A DNA stretch of 24,018 bases from DASRHK01 sp035650495 (GTDB lineage: Bacteria; Pseudomonadota; Gammaproteobacteria; Nevskiales; Nevskiaceae): the NCBI GenBank assembly GCA_035650495.1, contig DASRHK010000097.1, forward strand, positions 1 to 24,018. The letters are read 5' to 3'. How positions within the stretch are numbered: the stretch's first letter is position 1; each line of letters opens with the position of its first letter. The notes under the pieces were generated by a model. The model had not been told where the DNA came from, ran no database searches, and saw only the letters and a program-made list of their open reading frames with translations. Positions 9,513-16,881 of the stretch are shown piece by piece. Position numbers and translations under genes: made by a program.

Positions 9513-10511
9513 ATGCCGCCCATGCTCAATGTCGACGGCGCACGTTTCGTTCCCGGTGACGCAGCCGGTCACTACGAAAGCTACTTCCTGCGCGCCAATC
9601 ATCCGACCCGTCCGCTGTCGTTCTGGATCCGTTACACCGTGTTCTCGCCGAAAGGCCGGCCCCAGGACGCGATCGGCGAGCTGTGGGCCGTCGTCGCCGA
9701 TCGCGAGCGCAATCTCAATCTCGGCGTGAAGGCGGAAGTGCCGATCGCGCAATGCCGATTCGATCGCGACCGCCTCGACGTGCAGATCGCGGACGCGACC
9801 CTGAAGGATCAACGGTTCCAGGGCAGCGCCCGCATCGGCGCGCACGAGATCCGCTGGTACCTGCGCTTCGATGGCGGCGCCTCGCCGCTGCTGTTCCTGC
9901 CCGAGAAGCTCTACGCCGCGCGCCTGCCCAAGGCGAAGAGCCTCGTGATCCTGCCGATGGCGCACTTCAGCGGGCTCATCGTCGTCGACGAGCGCTGGAT
10001 CGAGATCACGGACTGGATCGGCAGCGTGAACCACAACTGGGGCAGCAAGCACACCGATCGCTACGCGTATGCCCAGGTGTGCGGCTTCGACAATGCGCCG
10101 GATTCGTTCCTCGAGGTCGCCAGCGCGCGGGTGAAGCTCGGACCGATCTGGTCACCGCAGATGACGCCGGTGGTGCTCCGCCATCGCGGCGAGGAATTCG
10201 CGCTGAACAGCTTGCGACAGTCGGTGCGCGCGCAAGCGGGCTACCGCGACTTCTTCTGGGCCTTCGTCTCCGAGAATGAGCGCGTGCGCGTCGACGGCGC
10301 CATTCGCGGACGCCGCGAGGAATTCGTCGGTTTGCGCTACTACAATCCGCCGGGCGGGGTGAAGACCTGCCTCAACAGCAAGCTCGCGGATTGCCATCTG
10401 AAAGTGATCGACCGGAAAACCGGGAAGACCGAAGAGCTGTTCGCCACGCAGCGCACCGCGTTCGAAATCCTCACCGACGGCGACGCCCAGGGCGTGGCGG
10501 TCCAGGCATGA
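9513..10511 (+). CDS. calycin-like protein of unknown function (AttH/CrtC-type fold suspected)
   Basis: I do not recognise a characterised gene here. The 332 residues have no signal peptide or membrane segment. They are rich in alternating beta-strand patterns with many aromatic and charged residues, for example SFWIRYTVF, EIRWYLRF and RWIEITDWIG. A conserved-looking NHNWGSKH (173-180) recalls the NHSWG-type motif of AttH/CrtC-like lipocalin proteins and tocopherol-cyclase relatives, which act on hydrophobic substrates. That resemblance is an inference from motif and strand pattern only. ATG at 9513 is taken, but ATG at 9522 is an equally possible start and neither has a clear SD. The stop overlaps the start of a hotdog thioesterase as ATGA, so the two are probably co-expressed. 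The suf regulator is divergent, 60 bases away. Confidence 0.8.
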   Translation: MPPMLNVDGARFVPGDAAGHYESYFLRANHPTRPLSFWIRYTVFSPKGRPQDAIGELWAVVADRERNLNLGVKAEVPIAQCRFDRDRLDVQIADATLKDQRFQGSARIGAHEIRWYLRFDGGASPLLFLPEKLYAARLPKAKSLVILPMAHFSGLIVVDERWIEITDWIGSVNHNWGSKHTDRYAYAQVCGFDNAPDSFLEVASARVKLGPIWSPQMTPVVLRHRGEEFALNSLRQSVRAQAGYRDFFWAFVSENERVRVDGAIRGRREEFVGLRYYNPPGGVKTCLNSKLADCHLKVIDRKTGKTEELFATQRTAFEILTDGDAQGVAVQA

Positions 10512-10987
10512 GCGAATCGGGCTTCGACTGGGACGTCGCGCGACCCTTCACCGAGCGCGTACGCGTCGGCGACGGCGATCTCGATCGCTTCGCGCACACC
10601 AACAACGTCACCTACCTGGCATGGCTCGAGCGCGTGGCCTGGTCGCACTCGAAGAGTCTCGGGCTCGACTTCGACGACTACGAGCGCCTCGGCGCCGGCT
10701 GCGTCGCGCGTCGACATGAGCTCGACTACCTGCTGCCGACCTTCAAGGGCGACGAGCTCGTCCTCGGCACCTGGGTCGACGAATGCGACGCCAAGTTCAC
10801 GATGTGGCGCGCGTATCAGATCATCCGCGTGGCGGACGGCAAGACCGTGCTGCGCGGTCGCACGCGCTGGGTGTGCATCGACATGGGCAGCGGCAAGCTG
10901 AAGCGCATGCCGCCGGAATTCGTCGCGGCGTACCGGCCGGTGCCGGTGTCAGAGCGCCGCGACGCGCGTCAGCAAGTCGCCAAGTAG
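10508..10987 (+). CDS. acyl-CoA thioesterase, 4HBT/hotdog family
   Basis: This is a predicted cytoplasmic hotdog-fold thioesterase that would hydrolyse acyl-CoA or acyl-ACP thioesters. The 159 residues contain the family signature DRFAHTNNVTYLAWLE (26-41), equivalent to the common D-x-x-GHxNN-x-x-YL-x-W-x-E, with Asp26 as the likely catalytic residue. Next come CVARRHELDYLLP and LVLGTWVDECDAKFTMW, which fit the paired strands of the fold. G is replaced by A before the signature histidine, a mild variation. ATG at 10508 overlaps the upstream stop by four bases, indicating coupling with the calycin-like protein. The last 39 bases overlap, tail to tail, the coding region of the hydrolase on the other strand. 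The acyl substrate cannot be told. Confidence 0.87.
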   Translation: MSESGFDWDVARPFTERVRVGDGDLDRFAHTNNVTYLAWLERVAWSHSKSLGLDFDDYERLGAGCVARRHELDYLLPTFKGDELVLGTWVDECDAKFTMWRAYQIIRVADGKTVLRGRTRWVCIDMGSGKLKRMPPEFVAAYRPVPVSERRDARQQVAK

Positions 10988-11455
10988 CAGCGAGAGCATC
11001 GGCAGCTGATCGTTGAGCGTGTGGCCGGAGTCGAGCAGATGCAGCTCGGCGCGGTGCTTCTGTGCGAAACGGATGCCGCGCTCGACCGGGACGATGTCGT
11101 CCCTCCAGCCGTGCGCGACGCAACACAGCGACGGAACGCCGACGGGCTCCGCATCCCAGCCGGGGAAGTAGAGCGCAGGCGCGATGAGGAACAGCGCCGA
11201 GGGCTTCAGCGTCGCGCATGCATGCGCCGACACGTAGCCGCCCATGCTCGATCCGACGAGGACCAGCTTCTTCGCGCGTGGCGCGAGCGCGAGCAGCTGT
11301 CGCACTCGCTCGTCGGGATCATGCGTGTGGCTATAATCCGGGCTGATCACGTCGTAGCCGAGCTTGCGCGCGACGTCGGCGAGATGCGTGATCTTGGTGC
11401 CCCACGGACCGCTTTCCTTGCCGTGCGCGAAACAAACCAGTTTTTCGTGGTCCAT
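10949..11455 (-). CDS. small alpha/beta hydrolase
   Basis: A compact cytoplasmic alpha/beta hydrolase of 168 residues with a complete catalytic triad: nucleophile Ser70 in GSSMGG (68-73), an acid in HGWRDDIVP (D119 or D120) and His145 in DSGHTLND. The oxyanion region FAHGKESGPWG (9-19) follows the first strand. Size and motif layout resemble YqiA or KANL3/Tex30-like esterases, whose physiological substrates are mostly unknown. ATG at 11455 is preferred; an in-frame GTG at 11479 would add eight residues and overlap the divergent gene at 11464. No strong SD is seen for either. The 3' end overlaps the convergent thioesterase gene by 39 bases. Confidence 0.85.
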   Translation of the reverse strand: MDHEKLVCFAHGKESGPWGTKITHLADVARKLGYDVISPDYSHTHDPDERVRQLLALAPRAKKLVLVGSSMGGYVSAHACATLKPSALFLIAPALYFPGWDAEPVGVPSLCCVAHGWRDDIVPVERGIRFAQKHRAELHLLDSGHTLNDQLPMLSLLLGDLLTRVAAL

Positions 11456-11463
11456 TCCAGGCA

Positions 11464-11733
11464 ATGATAAAGGACGCACGCAAATCGACTCGCCGAAGAC
11501 CGCAGCCGGTCGACGTGCAGCTGACGCTGAAGATGAACTTCGGCGACAAGCCGTCGGATGCGATCACCGTGATCGACGATCGTCGAGTGCCGATGGTCGG
11601 CAGCATCTTCGAGTACCGCGATCGTCTCGTGCGCGGCTTCGCGCTGCTGCTCGTCAAGACCGGCCTCGCGCAGCCGCGCGTCGCGAAAGAACTGTTCCCG
11701 GTGCTGAAGCTGCTGCGCCGACGCCGCTCGTGA
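11464..11733 (+). CDS. small hypothetical protein, 89 residues
   Basis: I do not recognise this protein. It is short and basic, with an arginine-rich beginning (KSTRRRPQP) and an RRRRS end. A central stretch, QLTLKMNFGDKPSDAITVIDDRR, looks like two strands, followed by an amphipathic helical half (YRDRLVRGFALLLVKTG). There is no clear membrane segment. Codon use is typical of the neighbours from about codon 15 on, while the first dozen codons (ATA, CGA, AGA) are less so; the true start could be the GTG at 11515. The stop overlaps the GTG start of the next gene as GTGA, which supports it being a real gene in an operon with the two genes downstream. Confidence 0.65.
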   Translation: MIKDARKSTRRRPQPVDVQLTLKMNFGDKPSDAITVIDDRRVPMVGSIFEYRDRLVRGFALLLVKTGLAQPRVAKELFPVLKLLRRRRS

Positions 11734-12023
11734 AGTACTTGCAGATCGCCAATCTGGCGCTGCTCGCGCTCGGGCTGACGCTGACCGTCGTCGTCGCCGT
11801 CGAGTGCCTGATCTACGCGATCTATCTCGACGCCGATCCGATGATCAATCGTCAGCTGCCGGAGCTGCTCGGCTTCACCGTCGTGCTCGGCGCATTTTCT
11901 TTCGCGTCGTTCCTCGCGTTCGCAGGGCATCGCGCGCACTGGCGCGCGCGCTGGGTCACGCAGCTGCTGCCGCTCGCCGGGCTCGTCGGCTCGATCGCGA
12001 CGCTCGTCGCGCTGCGAGGCTGA
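11730..12023 (+). CDS. small integral membrane protein, 97 residues
   Basis: I do not recognise this protein. Three hydrophobic segments are evident: residues about 6-32 (ANLALLALGLTLTVVVAVEC), about 46-65 (LLGFTVVLGAFSFASFLAF) and about 77-95 (LLPLAGLVGSIATLVAL). Short basic loops (HRAHWRARW) lie before the last segment, which suggests that loop is cytoplasmic. The GTG start at 11730 overlaps the upstream stop (GTGA), and the stop is one base before the ATG of the membrane-anchored hydrolase, so these three genes form a tight operon. It may be a small partner of the hydrolase, an inference from spacing alone. Confidence 0.75.
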   Translation: MKYLQIANLALLALGLTLTVVVAVECLIYAIYLDADPMINRQLPELLGFTVVLGAFSFASFLAFAGHRAHWRARWVTQLLPLAGLVGSIATLVALRG

Positions 12024-12024
12024 C

Positions 12025-13464
12025 ATGGCGTGGCTCAAGCCCAAGCAATGGGAGCCGTTGTCGGCGATCCCGATCGCGGCCGGCATCGTCTGGCTGTTCG
12101 GCGGTCACGGCATTGCGTGGTGGATCTTCGCGCTGGTGCCCGGGACGCTGATGCTGGCGAGCGGCGTGAGCCTGTTGTTCTGGCCCGGCGATCTGCGCCA
12201 CACCGAGTATCTCGGCGCCGCCGCGTTCGTCGGCATGTTCGCCGCGATTCCGGAAATGATCGTCGGCGGATTTGGTATCGGCGCGCTCTGCCTCGTGCTG
12301 GCGATCGCCTGCTTCCTCGTGTCGGGTCGTCTCGCGCTCGCGCGCGAGCCCGTCGCCGAGGGCGCGCCGGAGCCGGATCGATCGATCGCGATGGACGCCA
12401 AGGTCGCGCTGGACGAAGCGCTGCTCGGCTATTTCGTCGGCAGCGCGCGCATCGCGAGCGGCGACGCGACCGATCGCATGATCGCCGAGACGTTCAAGCT
12501 CGAGCGCTCGCTCGAAGCGGGCGGATGGCTGTCGGATCCGTCGACGTTCCATCACGCGCCGCCGGCGCCGCTCGAAGTGAGCGCGACGCCGCGACGTCTC
12601 TTCGGCCATGACTATCAGGCGCTGTCGTGGCGGAGCGAGTTCGTCGCGCACGCAGATCTGCCCGGGTCGCAGCACTGGGCGAACCAGAAGCGCAACGGTC
12701 AATGCGCGGCGTGGATGCTCAAGCACGCCGACGGTCCGCGTCCGTGGATCGTCTGCATCCACGGCTACCGCATGGGCCACGCGTGGATGGATTTTGGATT
12801 GTTCCCGCCGGGCTGGCTCCACGAGCGGCTTGGTCTCAACGTGCTGATGCCGGTCCTGCCCGCCCACGGTCCGCGGCGCATCGGCGCGCGCAGCGGAGAC
12901 TTCTATCTCGACGGCGATCTCTTCAACGTCGTGCACGCGCAGACGCAGGCGCTGTGGGATCTGCGATCGGCGCTGCGCTGGATCCGCGCGCAGGAGCCGA
13001 ACGCGCGCATCGGCGTCCTCGGCTACAGCCTCGGTGGCTACAACGCATCGCTGCTCGGCGCGTTCGAAGACGCGCTCGATTTCATCGTCGCCGGCATCCC
13101 GGTGATCGACTTTGCGTCCGCTTTGATGCGCCATCTGCCGCCGGAGCATCTGCGTTATCTGCAGGCGCAGGGACTCGACGAAGAGCGCTATCGGCGCATC
13201 CTGCAGGTGATCTCTCCGCTCGTGCATCCGGCGCGAATTGCGCCAGAGCGCCGCTACATCTTCGCCGGCGCCGGCGATCGCGTCGTGCTGCCCGCGCATC
13301 CGATCCGGCTCGCGAAGCACTGGGACGTGCCAGTGCAGTGGTATCAAGGCGCGCATCTGACGTTCCGCCGCGCGCCGCAAGTTCGTGCGCATATCGAAGC
13401 GGCGATGCAGCGCGCCGGCTGGCCGATCGAAGGGCGCCTCGGAAGAGCGGTCGGCGCTGCTTAG
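12025..13464 (+). CDS. membrane-anchored alpha/beta hydrolase
   Basis: The 479 residues fall into two parts. Residues 1-101 hold about four hydrophobic segments (roughly 12-27, 30-52, 62-80 and 82-101) and would anchor the protein in the inner membrane. Residues 180-479 form an alpha/beta hydrolase domain with oxyanion strand VCIHGYRMG (243-251), nucleophile Ser335 in GYSLGG (333-338), acid Asp418 in AGAGDRVV and His444 in QGAHLTF. The layout is of the dienelactone hydrolase/esterase type, but nothing indicates the substrate. It sits one base after a small membrane protein and 37 bases before a KASIII-type synthase, so a role in acyl-lipid handling is possible; this is inference. All triad residues are present, so it is probably active. 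Confidence 0.87.
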   Translation: MAWLKPKQWEPLSAIPIAAGIVWLFGGHGIAWWIFALVPGTLMLASGVSLLFWPGDLRHTEYLGAAAFVGMFAAIPEMIVGGFGIGALCLVLAIACFLVSGRLALAREPVAEGAPEPDRSIAMDAKVALDEALLGYFVGSARIASGDATDRMIAETFKLERSLEAGGWLSDPSTFHHAPPAPLEVSATPRRLFGHDYQALSWRSEFVAHADLPGSQHWANQKRNGQCAAWMLKHADGPRPWIVCIHGYRMGHAWMDFGLFPPGWLHERLGLNVLMPVLPAHGPRRIGARSGDFYLDGDLFNVVHAQTQALWDLRSALRWIRAQEPNARIGVLGYSLGGYNASLLGAFEDALDFIVAGIPVIDFASALMRHLPPEHLRYLQAQGLDEERYRRILQVISPLVHPARIAPERRYIFAGAGDRVVLPAHPIRLAKHWDVPVQWYQGAHLTFRRAPQVRAHIEAAMQRAGWPIEGRLGRAVGAA

Positions 13465-13468
13465 GCGG

Positions 13469-13474
13469 TACAAT
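13469..13474 (+). promoter_or_regulatory. possible -10 element upstream of the KASIII gene
   Basis: TACAAT matches the sigma70 -10 consensus at five of six positions. It lies in the 37-base gap before the KASIII gene and would start transcription near 13481. No convincing -35 is found at 16-18 bases upstream, so the site is weak evidence for a separate promoter. Confidence 0.3.
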
Positions 13475-13501
13475 CCTGCCGTTCAATTCCCCGGGGAGCG
13501 C

Positions 13502-14623
13502 ATGAAGCGCGTCGCGATCAGCGGGACGGGTTTGTTCACGCCGTCCGAGTCCATCAGCAACGACGAGCTGGTGGCTTCGTTCAACACCTACGTCGACGCG
13601 GAAAACGCGCGCAACGCCGACGCCATCAAGGCCGGCACGCAGGCGCCGCTGCAGCATTCGAGCAGCGAGTTCATCGTCAAGGCATCCGGGATCAAGTCGC
13701 GCTACGTGGTCGACAAGTCGGGCGTGCTCGATCCGACCTTCATGCGCCCGCGCATCCGCACGCGCAGCGACGACGAGCCGGCGCTGATGGTGGAGATGGG
13801 AATGGTGGCGTCGCGCCAGGCGCTCGAGCACGCCAATCGCAAGCCCGATGAGGTCGATCTCGTCATCGTCGCCTGCTCGAACATGCAGCGCGCATATCCC
13901 GCGATGGCCGTGGAGCTGCAGCATCGGCTCGGGACGTCCGGCTATGCGTACGACATGAACGTCGCGTGCGCATCCGCGGCGTTCGGCATCCAGGCCGCGC
14001 ACGACGCCGTCCGCAACGGCAGCGCGCGCTCGGCGCTGGTCGTGAGCCCGGAGATCTGCTCGGGCCATCTCAATTTCATGGACCGCGATTGCCATTTCAT
14101 CTTCGGCGACGCGGCGACCGCCGTGCTGGTCGAGCCGATGGGGCATTCGCACGGCAAGGCCGTGTTCGAGATCCTCGGCGCGCGCTCGCTGACGCAGTTC
14201 TCCAACAACATCCGCAACAATCTCGGCTTCCTCAATCCGTCGGAGCAGCCGCCGCGGAGCTGGGACGATCTGCTGTTCAACCAGGAAGGCCGCAAGGTGT
14301 TCAAGGAAGTCGTGCCGATCGTTTCCGAGCTGATGGTCGCGCACCTCGCCGATCTCGGCCTGAAGGCTTCCGAAGTGAAGCGCTTCTGGCTGCATCAGGC
14401 GAACCTGTCGATGAACCAGCTCATCGCCAAGCGCGTGCTCGGTCGCGAGGCGACGGTGGAGGAAGCGCCGGTCATCCTCGACGAATACGCGAACACGAGC
14501 TCGGCCGGCAGCGTGATCGCATTCCATAAGTACCACGGCGATCTCAAGCCGGGGGACGTCGGCGTCCTGTGCGCGTTCGGCGCCGGCTATTCGGCCGGCA
14601 GCGTCGTCCTGAAGCGTCATTGA
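13502..14623 (+). CDS. beta-ketoacyl-ACP synthase III family protein
   Basis: KASIII enzymes condense an acyl-CoA primer with malonyl-ACP to start fatty acid synthesis. The 373 residues carry the complete thiolase-fold triad: Cys156 in MNVACASA, His298 in WLHQAN and Asn331 in YANTSSAGS, plus the C-terminal GVLCAFGAGYSAGSVVL. The protein is about 50 residues longer than housekeeping FabH. Its N-terminal features (SNDELVASFN, ASGIKSRYV, MRPRI) match the FabH-like subgroup that includes P. aeruginosa PA3286, reported to take octanoyl-CoA from beta-oxidation into synthesis. Subgroup placement is from memory of the family and not computed. ATG at 13502 has GGGGAG three bases upstream. It is followed directly by the Pho box of phoB. 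Confidence 0.9.
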   Translation: MKRVAISGTGLFTPSESISNDELVASFNTYVDAENARNADAIKAGTQAPLQHSSSEFIVKASGIKSRYVVDKSGVLDPTFMRPRIRTRSDDEPALMVEMGMVASRQALEHANRKPDEVDLVIVACSNMQRAYPAMAVELQHRLGTSGYAYDMNVACASAAFGIQAAHDAVRNGSARSALVVSPEICSGHLNFMDRDCHFIFGDAATAVLVEPMGHSHGKAVFEILGARSLTQFSNNIRNNLGFLNPSEQPPRSWDDLLFNQEGRKVFKEVVPIVSELMVAHLADLGLKASEVKRFWLHQANLSMNQLIAKRVLGREATVEEAPVILDEYANTSSAGSVIAFHKYHGDLKPGDVGVLCAFGAGYSAGSVVLKRH

Positions 14624-14635
14624 GTTAGCGCGGGA

Positions 14636-14653
14636 CTGTCACGAGGCTGTAAC
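14636..14653 (+). promoter_or_regulatory. Pho box upstream of phoB
   Basis: Two half-sites, CTGTCAC (14636-14642) and CTGTAAC (14647-14653), start exactly 11 bases apart. This is the direct-repeat architecture of the PhoB box (CTGTCAT, four AT-rich bases, CTGTCAT). The spacer GAGG is less AT-rich than usual. The site lies 39 bases before the phoB start and implies positive autoregulation of phoBR by phosphate starvation. No clear -10 follows at the expected distance. Confidence 0.7.
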
Positions 14654-14692
14654 GTGTTGCCTGCAGGCTCAAGCGCCAGGCAAGACGATGTC

Positions 14693-15391
14693 ATGAGCAT
14701 GGCCAACAAGGTCATTCTGGTAGTCGAGGACGAGGCTTCGATCCGCGAGATGCTGCGTTTCGCGTTGCAGCGTGCGGAGTTCAGCGTCGTGGAGGCCGGC
14801 GACGTGCAGGCCGCGCGCCTGAAGATGGCCGAGCGCCGCCCTGATCTCGTGCTGCTCGACTGGATGATGCCCGGCGTGTCCGGCCTCGAATTCGCGCGTG
14901 AGCTCAAGGGCAATCCGACGACGCGCGACGTGCCGATCATCATGGTCACCGCGCGCGCGGAGGAAGAGGATCGCGTCCGCGGCTTGAATCTCGGCTGCGA
15001 CGACTACGTCTCCAAGCCGTTCTCGTTCCCTGAGCTGATCGCGCGGATCAATGCGGTGCTGCGCCGGACCGTTCCGGGCGGCGAGGAAGAGCGCATGGCG
15101 ATCAACGGCCTCGAAGTCGATGCCGCGAGCCAGCGCGTGACGGCAAAGGGCCAGCCGGTGCGGCTGGGCCCGACCGAGTACAAGCTGCTCCACTTCTTCG
15201 CGAGCCATCCGGAGCGCGTCTACACGCGCGAGCAGGTGCTCGATCGCGTCTGGGGCCACAACGTCTACGTCGAGGAGCGCACCGTCGACGTGCACATCCG
15301 CCGCCTGCGCAAGGCGCTCGAGCCGTTCGGCTACGACGGCATGATCCAGACGGTGCGGGGCACCGGTTACCGGTTCTCCGAGAAAATTTGA
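14693..15391 (+). CDS. phoB: phosphate regulon response regulator PhoB
   Basis: PhoB is the DNA-binding response regulator that activates phosphate-starvation genes when phosphorylated by PhoR. The 232 residues begin with a receiver domain: acidic pocket E12-D13, phospho-acceptor Asp56 in LLDWMMPG, Thr86 and Lys108 in DDYVSKPFS. An OmpR/PhoB winged-helix domain follows (about 136-230; LGPTEYKLLHFFASHPERVYTRE, then RTVDVHIRRLRKAL and RGTGYRF). ATG at 14693 is taken; ATG at 14699 is a close alternative, and the GTG at 14654 would start within the leader just after the Pho box. The stop overlaps the phoR TTG as TTGA. The Pho box upstream and the pst genes downstream make PhoB far likelier than another OmpR-family regulator. 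Confidence 0.96.
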   Translation: MSMANKVILVVEDEASIREMLRFALQRAEFSVVEAGDVQAARLKMAERRPDLVLLDWMMPGVSGLEFARELKGNPTTRDVPIIMVTARAEEEDRVRGLNLGCDDYVSKPFSFPELIARINAVLRRTVPGGEEERMAINGLEVDAASQRVTAKGQPVRLGPTEYKLLHFFASHPERVYTREQVLDRVWGHNVYVEERTVDVHIRRLRKALEPFGYDGMIQTVRGTGYRFSEKI

Positions 15392-16761
15392 GTCCGCTTT
15401 CCGCGCAGGAGCCACCGAATGAGCCGATCGATCCGGCCATCACCGCGGCGGCCTGGCGGCAAGAGCTCTTCAAGCTCGGCTGGAAGCTCGCGCTCGGTTA
15501 TCTGATCGGCGCGTTCTTCGACGAGCCCGCATGGGGCATCGCCGGCGGCCTTTCGTTTTACGTCTTCCAGCAAGTGCGCTATCTGCGCCGCCTGCGCGAA
15601 TGGGTCGACAACTCCAAGCGGATCGACCTTCCGGAAGTGGGCGGGCTTTGGGGCAGCATCTTCGAAGGCCTGATCGATCAGCAGCGCCGCCATCGCAAGC
15701 GCAAGAAGCGCCTCGCCAGCATCGTCGCGCAATTCCAGGCCTCGACCGCTGCGCTCCCGGACGGCGCGGTCGTGCTCGGCCCGCGCGCCGAGATCGTCTG
15801 GTTCAACAAGGCTGCGCAGGCGCTGCTCGGGCTGCGCGCGCCGCAAGACATCGGGCTTCGCGTCGCGAACCTGCTGCGGCATCCGAACTTCACGCGCTAC
15901 GTCGACACCGAGGAGTACGAGGGCGAGGTCGAAGTGCCGTCGCCGATCAACCGGACGGTGACGATGTCGCTGCGGATCATTCCATACGGCGAAGATCAGC
16001 GGCTGATGATCTGCCGCGACGTCAGCGAGCGAAAGCGCCTCGAGACCGCGCGCCGCGAATTCGTCGCCAATGCCTCGCACGAGCTGCGCACGCCGTTGAC
16101 GGTGCTGCGCGGCTACCTCGACATGATGATCCCGGAATCCCAAGGCCGCGGCGCGTTGTCGCAATGGCGCGCGCCGCTCAAGGAGATGCGCGGCCAGGCC
16201 GCGCGCATGGAGAATCTGATTGCGGATCTCTTGCGCCTCGCGCGTCTGGAATCTGACGCGATGCAGAACCGCAACGAGGACGTGAACGTGCCCGGCATCC
16301 TGCGCCAGCTGGTCGAGGACGCGATGGCGCTGTCGAAGGGGCGTCATCGGATCGAAGCCGACATCGAGCCCGACACCTACCTCTACGGTCGCGAAAGCGA
16401 TGTGCAGAGCATCTTCTCCAACCTCATCTCGAACGCCGTGCAGTACACACCCGAGGGCGGCACCATCCGCGTGCGTTGGTGGAGCGATCGCGAGGGCGCG
16501 CACGGCTCGGTTCAGGACACCGGCATCGGGATCGCGCCCGCCGACCTTCCGCGGCTGACCGAGCGCTTCTACCGCGTCGACACCGGACGCTCGCGCGCGA
16601 GCGGCGGCACCGGCCTCGGTCTCGCGATCGTCAAGCACGGGCTCGAGCATCACGAAGCCAAGCTCGACATCGACAGCGAGCTCGGGCGGGGCAGCACGTT
16701 CACGTGCCATTTCCCGCCTTCGCGGGTGCATCGGCATCTGCCGGAAGTCGCGAACGGCTGA
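15388..16761 (+). CDS. phoR: phosphate regulon sensor histidine kinase PhoR
   Basis: PhoR is the inner-membrane kinase that phosphorylates PhoB when phosphate import through Pst is low. The 457 residues contain two close hydrophobic segments (about 28-44 and 47-63) with almost no periplasmic loop, a basic linker (QRRHRKRKKR, 99-108) and a PAS domain (about 109-215). Next are a HisKA domain with His231 in SHELRTPLTVLRGYL and an HATPase domain with N-box FSNLISNAVQYTP, G1 DTGIGIA (377-383) and G2 GGTGLGLAIV (406-415). The lack of a periplasmic sensor domain is typical of PhoR, which reads the Pst state through its PAS region and PhoU. The start is TTG at 15388, overlapping the phoB stop (TTGA); no better in-frame start is close by. 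Confidence 0.96.
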   Translation: MSPLSAQEPPNEPIDPAITAAAWRQELFKLGWKLALGYLIGAFFDEPAWGIAGGLSFYVFQQVRYLRRLREWVDNSKRIDLPEVGGLWGSIFEGLIDQQRRHRKRKKRLASIVAQFQASTAALPDGAVVLGPRAEIVWFNKAAQALLGLRAPQDIGLRVANLLRHPNFTRYVDTEEYEGEVEVPSPINRTVTMSLRIIPYGEDQRLMICRDVSERKRLETARREFVANASHELRTPLTVLRGYLDMMIPESQGRGALSQWRAPLKEMRGQAARMENLIADLLRLARLESDAMQNRNEDVNVPGILRQLVEDAMALSKGRHRIEADIEPDTYLYGRESDVQSIFSNLISNAVQYTPEGGTIRVRWWSDREGAHGSVQDTGIGIAPADLPRLTERFYRVDTGRSRASGGTGLGLAIVKHGLEHHEAKLDIDSELGRGSTFTCHFPPSRVHRHLPEVANG

Positions 16762-16786
16762 CCGTTCCCCCGGCGACCCGTTCGCC

Positions 16787-16815
16787 GTGTCACAAAAGAT
16801 TCATCCGGTGTTCAT
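16787..16815 (+). promoter_or_regulatory. extended Pho box upstream of pstS
   Basis: GTGTCACAAAAGATTCAT (16787-16804) matches the 18-base PhoB consensus at 13 positions, including the AAAA spacer. A third half-site TGTTCAT begins at 16809. The three half-sites start at 16787, 16798 and 16809, a perfect 11-base period, as expected for PhoB dimers bound head to tail on one face of DNA. The array ends 66 bases before the pstS start. TATCTT (16815-16820) or TACACC (16822-16827) are weak -10 candidates, in keeping with an activator-dependent promoter. Confidence 0.8.
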
Positions 16816-16881
16816 ATCTTCTACACCGCGCCATCCCAGCATGCGCGCGTCATGAAAGCACCCAAACAGGAGAGCTCCTCG

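Noticed and set aside
11332..11337. Perfect TATAAT on the plus strand ahead of the gene at 11464
   Set aside because: It lies in codons for Asp-Tyr-Ser of the opposite-strand hydrolase, has no -35 partner at 16-18 bases, and would leave a leader of over 100 bases.
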